Notes: a model not told the origin generated them from the letters alone. A DNA stretch of 64,000 nucleotides from Candidatus Mediterraneibacter guildfordensis (GCA_019112735.1 DXIS01000031.1:1-64000); one strand, 5' to 3'. Positions 20,435-29,605 are shown, numbered from the stretch's first letter. Made by a program: numbers and translations.

Positions 20435-21493
20435 ATGTCAGAAAAAAATTCAAAAATAGTACCGGGGAATTTCGTGATCTGTGATGTGCAGAAAGAATAT
20501 GCGGACTGTCTTTTCCGCATCCTGACAGAACGGTTATCCGACCGGTACCAGTTTCATCTTTTTACGGATGCGCAGAGGATGGTCGAGTTTACGGAGCAGG
20601 CCGGAGCCGCCATTCTCCTGGTCAGTGAAGAATACCGTGATTATGCGCAGCATTCCCGGGCGGAGCAGCGGTTCGTCCTGACGGAACTGCCCTGTGTGAG
20701 GGAGAGCGGAAATGCAGAGTTTATCTCACTTTTCCGCTACCAGCAGGCGGAACGGATTATAAAAGAGATCTGCGGGAGCATTGTAACAGCGCCCCGGGAA
20801 GATGCCGGGATACAGGCGGCTCAGCCGGCGCTTAAGCGGGCAGCTCCGCCGCTCATCTACCAGGTGACGGATCCGCAGATCAGGCCGGTGAAGCCGGCTC
20901 CGGCAGACCGCACGGACGTCAGGGGGCTGATCGGCATCTATTCGCCGGTCCACCGGATCGGCAAGACAAAATTCGCCCTGCGTCTGGGACAGCGTCTGGC
21001 GGAGGAGGTTCCGGTCCTGTATCTGAGCATGGAAGGATATTCCGGGAGAGACCTGTATTTTCCCGGAAATGACGGGGAGAATCTGGGAGATCTTCTCTAC
21101 TGCATGCGTCAGGAACGGTCCGACCACGGACTGAAGATCAGTTCCATGACCGGACAGATCGGACGGCTGGACTATATCCGTCCCATGGAAAATGTGATGG
21201 ATCTTCGGGATGTCAGGGAAGAGGAGTGGCTGCGCCTCTTCGGGATGATCGCAGAGAAATGTGTCTATGAGGCGGTCATCCTTGATCTGGGGGACGGCAT
21301 TGATGGGCTCTATGAGATTCTTGAGCGGTGCAGCCGGGTCTATACGCCCTACATCAGTGACCCCGTGGCGCTGGCGAAGCTGAAACAGTATGAGGACAAT
21401 CTCCGGGAGGCGGGGCATGAGAACATCCTCCGGCATACGGTGAAGAAGCTGATGCGCAGAAGGATCCGCACATTGGAAAGAGACGGCAGCTGA
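20435..21493 (+). CDS. tadZ: TadZ/CpaE-like ParA-type ATPase of the Tad pilus
   Basis: The 352-aa protein has an N-terminal receiver-like region (about 13-110), a Pro/Ala-rich linker (about 125-160) and a MinD/ParA-like P-loop domain starting near GLIGIYSPVHRIGKTKFALR. This deviant Walker A keeps GKT. The layout is that of TadZ, which places the secretion machine at a pole or focus in characterised systems. It is the first gene of the tad operon and ends 1 bp before tadA. No convincing ribosome site precedes ATG 20435. GTG 20476, with GGGG upstream, is an alternative that would begin at the receiver-like strand. Confidence 0.85.
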   Translation: MSEKNSKIVPGNFVICDVQKEYADCLFRILTERLSDRYQFHLFTDAQRMVEFTEQAGAAILLVSEEYRDYAQHSRAEQRFVLTELPCVRESGNAEFISLFRYQQAERIIKEICGSIVTAPREDAGIQAAQPALKRAAPPLIYQVTDPQIRPVKPAPADRTDVRGLIGIYSPVHRIGKTKFALRLGQRLAEEVPVLYLSMEGYSGRDLYFPGNDGENLGDLLYCMRQERSDHGLKISSMTGQIGRLDYIRPMENVMDLRDVREEEWLRLFGMIAEKCVYEAVILDLGDGIDGLYEILERCSRVYTPYISDPVALAKLKQYEDNLREAGHENILRHTVKKLMRRRIRTLERDGS

Positions 21494-21494
21494 T

Positions 21495-22709
21495 ATGGCG
21501 AAGACAGAGGAACTGTACGGGCGGGTCCTGTGCCGGCTGGATATGACGAAAGATACCGGCGAGGATGAACTTCAGGATATTATCCTCCAGGTGCTGGATG
21601 AAGCTGCAAAAGAAGAATATCTTCCGCTCAGTGAGAAGATCCAGATCAGCCGGGAATTGTTCAATTCATTCCGGCGGCTTGATATCCTTCAGGACCTTCT
21701 GGAGGACGAGGCGGTGACCGAGATCATGGTAAACGGGACCGAGAGCATTTTCTATGAGAAGGGCGGCCGGCTGTACCGGTCGGACAGGCGGTTTATCTCG
21801 GAAGAGCGGTTAAATGACGTGATCCAGCAGATCGCCGGGGAGGCCAATCGGTATGTCAATGAGGCTTCACCGATCGCGGATGCCAGGCTTCCGGACGGCT
21901 CCCGTGTCAATGTGGTCCTGAAGCCGGTGGCCGTCAACGGTCCGATCCTGACGATCCGGAAGTTCCCGTCGGAAGCGATCACCATGGACCAGCTGGTACG
22001 GATGGGAAGCCTGACCCGCGAGGCGGCGGAGTTCATAAAAAGGCTGGTGGATGCAAAATACAACATCTTCGTAAGCGGCGGGACAGGCGCGGGAAAGACC
22101 ACATTTCTGAACGCCATGTCGGATTATATCCCGAAGGATGAGCGGATCATCACCATTGAGGATAATGCAGAACTGCAGATCCAGGGCGTCGAGAACCTGG
22201 TCCGGCTGGAAGCCCGCGGGGCGAATCCGGAAGGGGAAGGGGCCGTGACGATCCGGGATCTGATCCGCTCCGCACTCCGGATGAGGCCGGACCGGATCAT
22301 TGTGGGAGAGGTCCGCGGGGAGGAGACGGTGGATATGATCTCCTCCGCCATGCTCAACGGGCACAGCGGCTCCATGTCCACCGGCCACGCGAACAATCCG
22401 GCGGATATGCTGCACCGGCTGGAAACCATGATGATGATGGGGATCGACCTGCCCCTTGCGGCAATCCAGCGGCAGATCGCATCGGCGCTGGACATTATCA
22501 TCCACCTGGGAAGACTCCGGGACAAGAGCCGGCGGGTTCTGAGGATCGAGGAAATCACCGGGTATGAGGACGGCAGGATCATAACGGAGACACTGTATGA
22601 ATTCAGAGAGGAGGGGATGAAGCATGAAGAAGTTAAAGGAAGCCTTATGAAGGTCGGGGAGATCCGGAACCGGGAGAAACTTCTGGCGGCAGGATATCAG
22701 GAAGTCTGA
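21495..22709 (+). CDS. tadA: Tad secretion ATPase TadA/CpaF
   Basis: The 404-aa hexameric secretion ATPase powers Flp pilus assembly. Walker A is SGGTGAGKTTFLNAM (about 196-210). The Asp-box region TIEDNAELQ and Walker B DRIIVGEVRGEE (about 268-279) follow, and the His-box region is STGHANNPADMLHRLE. The N-terminal domain includes VTEIMVNGTESIFYEKGG, typical of the CpaF group. Length is usual. The 3' end runs into tadB. Confidence 0.96.
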   Translation: MAKTEELYGRVLCRLDMTKDTGEDELQDIILQVLDEAAKEEYLPLSEKIQISRELFNSFRRLDILQDLLEDEAVTEIMVNGTESIFYEKGGRLYRSDRRFISEERLNDVIQQIAGEANRYVNEASPIADARLPDGSRVNVVLKPVAVNGPILTIRKFPSEAITMDQLVRMGSLTREAAEFIKRLVDAKYNIFVSGGTGAGKTTFLNAMSDYIPKDERIITIEDNAELQIQGVENLVRLEARGANPEGEGAVTIRDLIRSALRMRPDRIIVGEVRGEETVDMISSAMLNGHSGSMSTGHANNPADMLHRLETMMMMGIDLPLAAIQRQIASALDIIIHLGRLRDKSRRVLRIEEITGYEDGRIITETLYEFREEGMKHEEVKGSLMKVGEIRNREKLLAAGYQEV

Positions 22710-22716
22710 ATACATA

Positions 22717-23412
22717 TTGGCGGCCGGAAAGTCCGTCGGCCTGGTCCTGCTGGCGGCGTATGTCTTTTACGATTCTTTTGGCGCGGCTCTCATCCTGATC
22801 CCCGCAGGGATCTTCTATATGCGGGACTGCATCGCGGATCTGTCCGAGAAGAAAGAACGGGAATTCCTGGGGCAGTTCAAGGACAGCATCCAGGCGGTGG
22901 CCGCCGGGCTGAAGGCCGGATATTCGGTAGAAAACGCCATCCGGGGAGCCGGGCGCGACATCGAACCGCTGTATGGGCCGGACAAAAGGATCTGCAGGGA
23001 ATTCAGCCTGATGACCCGACAGCTGGACATGAATATGTCAACAGGTGCAGTCCTGGATGAATTCGCCGGTCGCACAGGGCAGGAAGATGTGGAGAATTTC
23101 GTTAATGTATTCGCGGCGGCGAAGAAAAGCGGCGGGGACAGCATCGCCATCATAAGGAATGCCGTTCAGCTGATCAGCGACCGGATCGATACGGAAAAAG
23201 AGATCCGGACCATGATCGCATCCCAGAAGCTGGAGTTCGACATCATGTGCGTGGTGCCGTTTGCCATCATTCTGTATATGAAGGCCACATTCGGAGAATT
23301 CCTCGGCGCGCTGTACGGGAATGCCGCAGGCGTATGTGTCATGACAGTCTGCCTGCTCCTCTATGTGGCGGCGTACCGGACAGGCAGGAAGATCATACGG
23401 ATCGAGGTATAG
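22717..23412 (+). CDS. tadB: Tad inner-membrane platform protein TadB
   Basis: The 231-aa protein has a hydrophobic N-terminal pair of segments, a cytoplasmic GspF/T2SSF-type helical domain (KDSIQAVAAGLKAGYSVENAI, then FAAAKKSGGDSIAIIRNA) and two C-terminal hydrophobic segments. It forms the membrane platform with TadC. The start is uncertain. TTG at 22717 is the only usual start codon in the open frame after a stop at 22648, and AGGAAG lies about 12 nt upstream. The open frame continues upstream with RKSEYIL, which resembles native TadB N-termini. The true start may therefore be non-standard. Confidence 0.88.
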   Translation: MAAGKSVGLVLLAAYVFYDSFGAALILIPAGIFYMRDCIADLSEKKEREFLGQFKDSIQAVAAGLKAGYSVENAIRGAGRDIEPLYGPDKRICREFSLMTRQLDMNMSTGAVLDEFAGRTGQEDVENFVNVFAAAKKSGGDSIAIIRNAVQLISDRIDTEKEIRTMIASQKLEFDIMCVVPFAIILYMKATFGEFLGALYGNAAGVCVMTVCLLLYVAAYRTGRKIIRIEV

Positions 23413-23449
23413 AAGAATCAAAAGACAGAAGGATGAAAGGAGAGGCAGG

Positions 23450-24715
23450 ATGGCAGGGAAAAGGTTAAAAAGGATCTGCGCCGCGGCGCGGGACCGGCCG
23501 GTATATATAAAAGCAGGGATCGCGGCGGTCGTATCGGTGTTGTGCTGCGCGGGGCTGTATATGTGGGATAACAGCCATGCCGCCCTTGAGAAGAATGAGG
23601 CCGGACAGACGGTGATCGAGCGGGGCGGTACGGGAGAAGATACGACACGCGAGCTTCATGTGCAGGCCGGAGAAACAGAAGAAGATGTGGAGATCCGGAT
23701 CTCCGGGCGGACCTATACGGAAGAGGAACTGGATCAGGCCTTTGAACGGGCAAAAACAGATCTGCAGGAGTATATCCTGAACGGGAATAAAAGCCCGGAT
23801 GAAGTCCGGACCGCGCTCAGTCTGATCACGGAAGTGCCGGATACCGGGATCCGCGTATCCTGGGAGATGGACCGCTATGATGTGATCGATCTTCAGGGGA
23901 ATATCATTGCGGAAGAATTGACGGAAGAAGGAACGGTCGTTCAGCTGAAAGCGATCCTTACATATGAGGGCAGGCAGCAGGTATGTGAATTCGGTGTGCG
24001 CGTACTTCCGCAGATCTTGGGAGAAGAGGAAGAACTGATCCGGTCCATCCGTGAAGAAGCCGGGAAAGCGGACGGAGAAAACCGGAGTGAAAAGTACATG
24101 ATCCTTCCGGACCGGGCAGGAGGGCGGGAACTTAAGTGGACGAAAGGCCCGGAACCCCGGGCGTTCGGGCTCCTTGTCCTCGGGATCGGCGGGGCATGCA
24201 TGCTCATTGTGTCGGACCGGCAGAAGGAAAAAGAGAAAGAAAAACAGAATATAAGACAGATGCAGATTGACTATCCCCAGATCATTAACAAATTTAATCT
24301 CTACATCCGGGCGGGGATGACGGTGCGCAAGGCCTGGTTCCGGATCGTACAGGATCATCAGATGAGAAACGGGGACAAGAGCGGCCGGAAAGCCTATGAC
24401 GAAATGGCGGCGGCCATGTACCAGATCCGGGGCGGCCTCCCGGAAGGGGAATGCTATGAATCATTCGGCCATCGGTGCGGCGAACCGGCATACCGGCGGT
24501 TCGGGATGCTGCTGTCGCAGAATTTAAGGAAAGGCTCCGGCGGCCTGGCGGAGCTTCTTGAGAGAGAAGCTTCAGAAGCCTTTGAAGACCGGAAGAAACT
24601 GGCGAAGAAACTCGGGGAAGAGGCCGGGACGAAACTGATGATTCCCCTGTTCATGATGCTGGTCATCGTGCTCATTATCGTGACTGTGCCCGCATTCTTC
24701 TCCATACAGATATAA
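23450..24715 (+). CDS. tadC: Tad inner-membrane platform protein TadC, with extracytoplasmic insert
   Basis: The 421-aa protein begins with a basic stretch and a membrane helix (about 22-42). A soluble hydrophilic region of about 180 residues follows, then a second membrane helix (about 227-246) and a T2SSF-type helical domain (YPQIINKFNLYIRAGMTVRKAW, then RFGMLLSQNLRKGSGGLAELL). It ends in a hydrophobic helix. The large N-terminal part is longer than in proteobacterial TadC and is common in clostridial versions. The start ATG 23450 has GGAGAGG about 5 nt upstream. Longer readings would overlap tadB. Confidence 0.88.
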   Translation: MAGKRLKRICAAARDRPVYIKAGIAAVVSVLCCAGLYMWDNSHAALEKNEAGQTVIERGGTGEDTTRELHVQAGETEEDVEIRISGRTYTEEELDQAFERAKTDLQEYILNGNKSPDEVRTALSLITEVPDTGIRVSWEMDRYDVIDLQGNIIAEELTEEGTVVQLKAILTYEGRQQVCEFGVRVLPQILGEEEELIRSIREEAGKADGENRSEKYMILPDRAGGRELKWTKGPEPRAFGLLVLGIGGACMLIVSDRQKEKEKEKQNIRQMQIDYPQIINKFNLYIRAGMTVRKAWFRIVQDHQMRNGDKSGRKAYDEMAAAMYQIRGGLPEGECYESFGHRCGEPAYRRFGMLLSQNLRKGSGGLAELLEREASEAFEDRKKLAKKLGEEAGTKLMIPLFMMLVIVLIIVTVPAFFSIQI

Positions 24716-24745
24716 GAGCAGCAGATTTATGAAGGAGGAAATGAG

Positions 24746-24964
24746 ATGAAGAAAATGGCTGTGAACCTGAGAAACAGAGCAAGAAAAGTTAAGGCGAGAT
24801 GGACGGAAGAACTGTGCAGGAAGAGCCTGTCCGGGATCACTGTGATCGAGCTGGTGCTGATCCTGGTGATCGTGATCGCCCTGCTCCTTATATTCAAGAA
24901 TCAGCTCATCAATCTGATCAATACTATATTTGACAAGATCATATCAGAAAGTTCGGGGATCTGA
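24746..24964 (+). CDS. flp: Flp-family type IVb major pilin
   Basis: The 72-aa protein has a basic leader of about 28 residues followed by a Gly-Ile-Thr-Val-Ile-Glu-Leu stretch and a single hydrophobic helix (VLILVIVIALLLIF). Cleavage after SG would leave a mature pilin with Glu near position 5, as required for assembly in type IV-like pili. It is expected to be processed by the A24 peptidase encoded at 27274-27747. AAGGAGG lies 8 nt before the ATG. The stop overlaps the next start (TGATG). Confidence 0.9.
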   Translation: MKKMAVNLRNRARKVKARWTEELCRKSLSGITVIELVLILVIVIALLLIFKNQLINLINTIFDKIISESSGI

Positions 24965-26367
24965 TGATGAGAAAGGCGGAGATCACGGCCTTCCTCAGTA
25001 TGGTGTTTGTCCTCCTTGTATCCTTTGTGCTGGGGATGCTGGAAGTGTCCGTGATCCAGACGTCTAAAAGCATGAGCCGGCTGACGGTTGACCGGGCGGT
25101 ATTCTCTTTATTCGGCGGTTATCAGTCGGAGCTTTTTGAAGAGTATCATGTGTTCGCCCTGGACGGCAGTTACGGGAGCGGCACATTCAGTGAAGACCAG
25201 CTGACCGGCCGGCTCCACTACTACGGGGATCCCGGGATCAGCCACGAGATCACCGGCATTCAGTATCTGACGGATAACGGCGGACAGGCGTTTCGGGAAC
25301 AGGTGCTGGAGTACATGGAGTCAAAGTATGGGATCTCACTGGTGCGCCGGTTCACGGGACTCACACAGGAGTGGGAAGAAGAAGCCATCCGGGGCGAACA
25401 GATGGAGCAGGAAGAGGCGGACCTCGCAGCGGATATTCAGGCGCTGAAGGGAGACAGTGAAGATCAGATCCTGCAGGAAGCGGGCGGCGACCCGTTCACC
25501 TGTCTGGAAGTGCTTGATAAGTCCGGCGTTCTGTCTCTGGTGATGCCGGAGGAGATGACCCTGTCCGGGCGTGAGATCCGGCAGGAGGAACAGGCATCGG
25601 CCCGGCCGCTCCGGACAGGGTTCGGTTCACTTCCGCAGCGGCAGGGTACAGACGGTCTGGAAGAAAAGCTCCTTTTTAATGAGTATGTCCTTAAGAACTT
25701 TACAAACGCCGCGCTAAAGAGCAGTACGGATGCCGGCGCAGATGAGGAGGCGCCCGTCCGGAGCCTGGCTTATGAGGCGGAATATATCCTGGAGGGAAAG
25801 GCATCAGATAAGGAGAATCTGGAGGCGGTCCTTTTGAAGATCTTTTTCATCCGGATGGCGCTGAATTACCTGTATCTGATGAGTGACACCGGGAAACAGG
25901 GAGAGGTGACCGCCCTGGCTACGGTCATAGCCACGGTCCTTCTGATCCCGGAAGCGGCGGAAGTCATAAGCCAGCTCATCCTCCTGGCCTGGGCGGCCGG
26001 AGAAAGCACGGTGGATCTTCGCACCCTCCTGTCCGGCAGACGGGCGCCGGTGCTGAAAAGTGCAGAGAACTGGCAGCTCCCGCTGTCGTCTCTCCTGACG
26101 CTCGGAAGCAGTGCACAGCGGCTGTCCGGAAACGATACGGAGGGCGGGATCTCCTATGAGGATTATCTCAGGATGTTCCTCTTCCTTGGAAATACGGACG
26201 ATATCACTATGCGGACCCTGGACCGGATCGAAGAAAACCTTGCCATGGAACGGGCATTGGATCATATCCGGGCCGACCAGTGTATTACAAAACTTGAACT
26301 GCAGAACGAAACGGCGATAGCAGGCGGCATTACCTATACATTTCCGGCGTATTTCGGATATCAGTAA
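24964..26367 (+). CDS. DUF5702-family pseudopilin-like protein of the tad operon
   Basis: The 467-aa protein starts with a short basic leader and a hydrophobic helix (AFLSMVFVLLVSFVLGMLEVSVIQ). It continues with a long extracytoplasmic region and has a hydrophobic patch near 325-345 (TALATVIATVLLIPEAAEV). This fits DUF5702 proteins, which occur only in clostridial tad loci and look like large TadF/TadG-type minor components. It is translationally coupled to flp. The exact role in the pilus is unknown. Confidence 0.78.
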   Translation: MMRKAEITAFLSMVFVLLVSFVLGMLEVSVIQTSKSMSRLTVDRAVFSLFGGYQSELFEEYHVFALDGSYGSGTFSEDQLTGRLHYYGDPGISHEITGIQYLTDNGGQAFREQVLEYMESKYGISLVRRFTGLTQEWEEEAIRGEQMEQEEADLAADIQALKGDSEDQILQEAGGDPFTCLEVLDKSGVLSLVMPEEMTLSGREIRQEEQASARPLRTGFGSLPQRQGTDGLEEKLLFNEYVLKNFTNAALKSSTDAGADEEAPVRSLAYEAEYILEGKASDKENLEAVLLKIFFIRMALNYLYLMSDTGKQGEVTALATVIATVLLIPEAAEVISQLILLAWAAGESTVDLRTLLSGRRAPVLKSAENWQLPLSSLLTLGSSAQRLSGNDTEGGISYEDYLRMFLFLGNTDDITMRTLDRIEENLAMERALDHIRADQCITKLELQNETAIAGGITYTFPAYFGYQ

Positions 26368-26479
26368 CTATATATTTTGTCTCCGGTGCAGATACCCTTT
26401 CATTCATTTTCCGCATTCCCCTCGTGCGGATATACACCCATTAACCCGTTGTATCTTTGAGAAAGGAATATTGACTGCG

Positions 26480-27286
26480 ATGAAAAAATACACACATAAG
26501 AGCAGATCCCAAATGTCCAGTGAAAGGGTATCTGCACCGGGGACAAAAAACGGAAGCGTAACCGTCGAAGCGTCTTTTGGTATTCCGCTTTTCCTGCTGG
26601 CGGCGGTGTGCCTGATCTGGATGATCGAGGTCCGGAGCATCCGGATCAGTGTGGCAAATGCGTCGCTTAATGCGGCAAAAAGCGCGGCGGAGGATACGGC
26701 GGTCATCCCGGTGCTCAATACGATCCGCCTGAAATCAGATATCGTGGAGCTCATCGGCGAGGACCGGATCGCACGGAGCATCATCCGGGGCGGCAGTTCC
26801 GGCATATCCTGCTGGAAATCCTATGTCTCGCCCTTTACCGGCGACATGGAAGTAACGGTGGAATACGACATCCGGCTGCCGGTCCCGATGTTCGGAAGTC
26901 CCGGGGCACAGAAGAAAGAGACATTTACGATCAGTGCGTGGACCGGCAGCAGCGGCAGCGGCGGGGAAGCCGGGGAAGACTCCGGGATCGTCTATGTCAC
27001 GGACAACCGGGCGGTCTATCACGAAGATCCGCATTGTTCGTACCTTGAGCTTTCCATCCGTTTCGTTCCGGCGGACGGACTGGATTCCATGCGCAATGTA
27101 TGGGGGAGCCGGTACCACGCATGCGATAAATGCGTGTTCGGACAGGCCATGACCGGTGTGTATGTGACCGAAGACGGAATGAAATATCACAATTCACTGA
27201 GCTGCAGCGGACTGAAGCGGACGGTCCATGCAGTAGAGAAATCAGAACTTGCAGGGTTGGGAGGTTGCAGCAGATGTTCAGGATAG
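26480..27286 (+). CDS. TadE-like pseudopilin with duplicated Cys/His C-terminal module
   Basis: The 268-aa protein has a TadE-type N-terminus: a hydrophilic leader, GSVTVEASFGIPLFLLAAVCLI with the Glu after the hydrophobic boundary, and an Ala-rich helix. The C-terminal 95 residues contain two copies of a VYVT...YH...C..L module, each ending in a CxxC (HACDKC and GCSRC). Similar YH/C/CxxC modules occur in other secreted proteins and look metal-binding. Their fusion to a pseudopilin is unusual. ATG 26480 has GAAAGGAA about 11 nt upstream. A TTG at 26471 is too close to it. About 110 bp without a gene separate it from the DUF5702 gene. Its 3' end overlaps the peptidase gene by 13 bp. Confidence 0.82.
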   Translation: MKKYTHKSRSQMSSERVSAPGTKNGSVTVEASFGIPLFLLAAVCLIWMIEVRSIRISVANASLNAAKSAAEDTAVIPVLNTIRLKSDIVELIGEDRIARSIIRGGSSGISCWKSYVSPFTGDMEVTVEYDIRLPVPMFGSPGAQKKETFTISAWTGSSGSGGEAGEDSGIVYVTDNRAVYHEDPHCSYLELSIRFVPADGLDSMRNVWGSRYHACDKCVFGQAMTGVYVTEDGMKYHNSLSCSGLKRTVHAVEKSELAGLGGCSRCSG

Positions 27287-27747
27287 ATACGGTTTTTAAA
27301 GCGGCGGCGGAGCAGAGCTGGCTCATATGCCGGGTGGTCTTTGCCGGATATCTGGGCGTGCTTACGGTAATGGATATCCGGAATAAACGGCTCAACCTGC
27401 TCTTTCTCCTGTCGGGTTTCCTTCTGATGGCAGCGGGATTCTTCTGTAAGCGGGAGATCCATCCGCTGCTGCTCGCCACAGGAGCGGGCGTCGGTCTTGT
27501 GTTTCTTCTGGCAAGCAGAGTGACCGGGGAGTCCTTCGGATACGGGGACAGTATACTGATCATGATCATGGGCGGGTTCCTGGGATTCTGGGACATCCTC
27601 TCCCTTCTGACGGCAGCCTTTCTCCTGGCGGCGGTTTTCTCGGTGATCATGCTGGTCCGGAAGAAATTCAACCGGAAAACGGCCTTTCCTTTCGTGCCGT
27701 TTCTGATGATCGCCTATACAGGAGGGATGATTCTTGGAATGTATTAA
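27274..27747 (+). CDS. tadV: A24-family prepilin peptidase (TadV/CpaA)
   Basis: The 157-aa polytopic membrane protein is an aspartic prepilin peptidase without the methyltransferase domain. The two catalytic Asp residues are visible: the first in TVMDIRNKRLN, directly after the first membrane helix, and the second in SFGYGDSILIMIMGG, the GxGD motif. Length and about five hydrophobic segments match TadV. The start ATG 27274 lies within the preceding gene, with GGGAGG about 9 nt upstream. It should process Flp and the TadE-like proteins encoded next to it. Confidence 0.92.
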   Translation: MFRIDTVFKAAAEQSWLICRVVFAGYLGVLTVMDIRNKRLNLLFLLSGFLLMAAGFFCKREIHPLLLATGAGVGLVFLLASRVTGESFGYGDSILIMIMGGFLGFWDILSLLTAAFLLAAVFSVIMLVRKKFNRKTAFPFVPFLMIAYTGGMILGMY

Positions 27748-28156
27748 GAAGAGGCTGAAGACAGATGCCGGACACATCCGGCTCAAGGGCAGCGCGGTGG
27801 TCGAGATGTCCTATATCATCCCGCTGTTCCTGGGACTTTTCGTACTGATCGTCCATGCGGTGTTCTATTATCATGATAAGGCGGTGCTGAACGCGGCCGC
27901 AGCGGAAACGGCGGTGCTCGGGGCCCAGACCGTCCGGCGGGAAGGGACGGAGTACGACCTGGAAGGATTCTTCAGAGAGCGGTCAGACGGGAAACTGATC
28001 TGGATGACCGGGACATCCGTTTCCGTATCGGAGACGGACCGGGAGATCACGGTCGAAGCGTCCGCACACAGGAGCATCATGTCGCTGTCCGTACGCCAGA
28101 AGGCGCGGATCGCCTGTCCGGAAGAAAAACTGAGAATGACAGCAGAGGTAGGATAA
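27734..28156 (+). CDS. TadE-like pseudopilin
   Basis: The 140-aa protein has a basic leader (about 20 residues) followed by KGSAVVEMSYIIPLFLGLFVLIVHAVFYYHD. This is a TadE/TadF-type processing and anchoring helix with Glu at the expected position. The rest is a small extracytoplasmic domain. Translation starts at TTG 27734, with GGAGGG (27721-27726) upstream, inside the 3' end of the peptidase gene (14-bp overlap). It is probably a minor pilus component. Confidence 0.85.
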   Translation: MECIKKRLKTDAGHIRLKGSAVVEMSYIIPLFLGLFVLIVHAVFYYHDKAVLNAAAAETAVLGAQTVRREGTEYDLEGFFRERSDGKLIWMTGTSVSVSETDREITVEASAHRSIMSLSVRQKARIACPEEKLRMTAEVG

Positions 28157-28918
28157 GTGAAGATTACATATGAAAACGGATGGGAATACACGGATATCCA
28201 TGTCGATCTGCCGGTTCCCTATGAAGATAATTATCAGATGCGGATGCTGAGAGTCAATGAGATCCCCGGGCTGGCCGCTGTAAAAGGAAGCGGCCTTAAT
28301 GGCAGCAGCCGGTATACATACCGGATCAGCAACGGGATTAGTATAGGGAGGAAGTATGAAACCGGAGAAATGAAAAAAGAAGATATCCAGAGCCTGCTCG
28401 AAGCGCTGCTTAAGACTGCGGAGGCGCTTGCCGCATATATGCTCAGTCCGGACGGGCTGATCCTTACGCCGGAGATGATCTATACCCACGGCGGAAAATA
28501 TCAGTTCTGTTATCTGCCGGTGTCGGAAGAGTTGTACCGGGTGCCGATCTGCCGGTCGTTTCATACGCTGACGGAATATTTTGTCGGGCGGCTGGATTAT
28601 CATGACACGGAAGGGATATTTCTGGTCTACAAGCTTCACAAAGAGACGATGAAGGACAGCTATGAACTGCGGCAGATCCTGGCGGAATGCCGGCAGGAGG
28701 AAAAAGAATACCGGCGTGAAGTTATGATCAGGGAGAAGAAGAACTATAAAAAAAAACAAGAAAAAACAGAGGACGGCGTACAGCCGGCAAAACAGCCTGA
28801 ACGCCCGGATGTGCCGGAGAAAAAAGGATTCGTAAAACGGACGGTATCCAGGTTCCGGACCGGACGCTGGGGCGAGTGGAAAGACCTGATCACGGAGATG
28901 GATGAAGGAGGCGTATAG
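28157..28918 (+). CDS. DUF6382-family protein, without an FHA domain
   Basis: The 253-aa cytoplasmic protein begins at GTG 28157, directly after the preceding stop codon. It fits DUF6382 proteins of clostridial tad loci (YTYRISNGISIGRKYETGEM; GLILTPEMIYTHGGKYQFCYLP; SFHTLTEYFVGRLDYHD). Many relatives, as I recall the family, carry a C-terminal FHA phosphothreonine-binding domain. Here the C-terminus is instead a charged, Lys-rich tail (about 180-253) with no FHA-like motif. It probably regulates or assembles the pilus machine, but no function is proven. Confidence 0.75.
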   Translation: MKITYENGWEYTDIHVDLPVPYEDNYQMRMLRVNEIPGLAAVKGSGLNGSSRYTYRISNGISIGRKYETGEMKKEDIQSLLEALLKTAEALAAYMLSPDGLILTPEMIYTHGGKYQFCYLPVSEELYRVPICRSFHTLTEYFVGRLDYHDTEGIFLVYKLHKETMKDSYELRQILAECRQEEKEYRREVMIREKKNYKKKQEKTEDGVQPAKQPERPDVPEKKGFVKRTVSRFRTGRWGEWKDLITEMDEGGV

Positions 28919-28975
28919 ACAGAACAACCGGCGTATTCTATAATGAAATGATCAAAGAGCCGGAGGTAAGAGCGC

Positions 28976-29605
28976 ATGAGACAAAGACCGGAAGCGGTAT
29001 GCACGATCATTCTGATTGCTGTCAATGTGGCGGTATTTTTCATCCTGTCACTGTTCGGGGATACGGAAGACGCGGTGTTTATGATGCAGCACGGCGCCAT
29101 GTACAGCGATTTTGTAATACAGGACCATGAATATTACAGGCTTTTTACCTGCCTGTTTCTTCATTTCGGGATCGAGCATCTGCTCAACAACATGGTCATC
29201 CTGGGAGCGCTGGGCTGGAATCTGGAACTTCAGACCGGGAAGATTCGGTTCCTTCTGATCTATTTTGGAAGCGGCCTGTTCGGAAATGTGGTCTCTCTTA
29301 TCTTTCACGGGGCCGTTCAGGAGTATACAGTATCCGCCGGGGCGTCCGGCGCGATCTTCGGTCTGATGGGCGCGCTTTTATGGGTGGTCATCGCGAACCA
29401 CGGGAGACTGGGACGTCTCTCCGGGCGCGGGATGCTGGTCATGGTAGCGCTCAGCCTGTATTTCGGCCTTTCCAGCAGCGGTGTGGACAATTACGCCCAT
29501 ATCGGCGGCCTGGTCTGCGGGTTCCTGCTGGCGCTCATTCTCTACAGAAAGAGAAGCGGCAGAGATGGGTTCGAGAACCCTATCAGGCCGGAAGAGATAC
29601 TGTAA
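28976..29605 (+). CDS. rhomboid-family intramembrane serine protease
   Basis: The 209-aa protein has about six membrane helices. The rhomboid features are complete: the loop-1 region FTCLFLHFGIEHLLNNM (His and Asn residues), the catalytic Ser in SAGASGAIFGLMGAL, and the catalytic His in NYAHIGGLVCGFLLAL. Rhomboids cut transmembrane helices. GGAGG precedes the ATG. It lies 57 bp after the DUF6382 gene, so it may belong to the tad transcript. Its 3' end overlaps the convergent kinase gene by 23 bp. A substrate among the pilus components is only a possibility. Confidence 0.93.
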   Translation: MRQRPEAVCTIILIAVNVAVFFILSLFGDTEDAVFMMQHGAMYSDFVIQDHEYYRLFTCLFLHFGIEHLLNNMVILGALGWNLELQTGKIRFLLIYFGSGLFGNVVSLIFHGAVQEYTVSAGASGAIFGLMGALLWVVIANHGRLGRLSGRGMLVMVALSLYFGLSSSGVDNYAHIGGLVCGFLLALILYRKRSGRDGFENPIRPEEIL

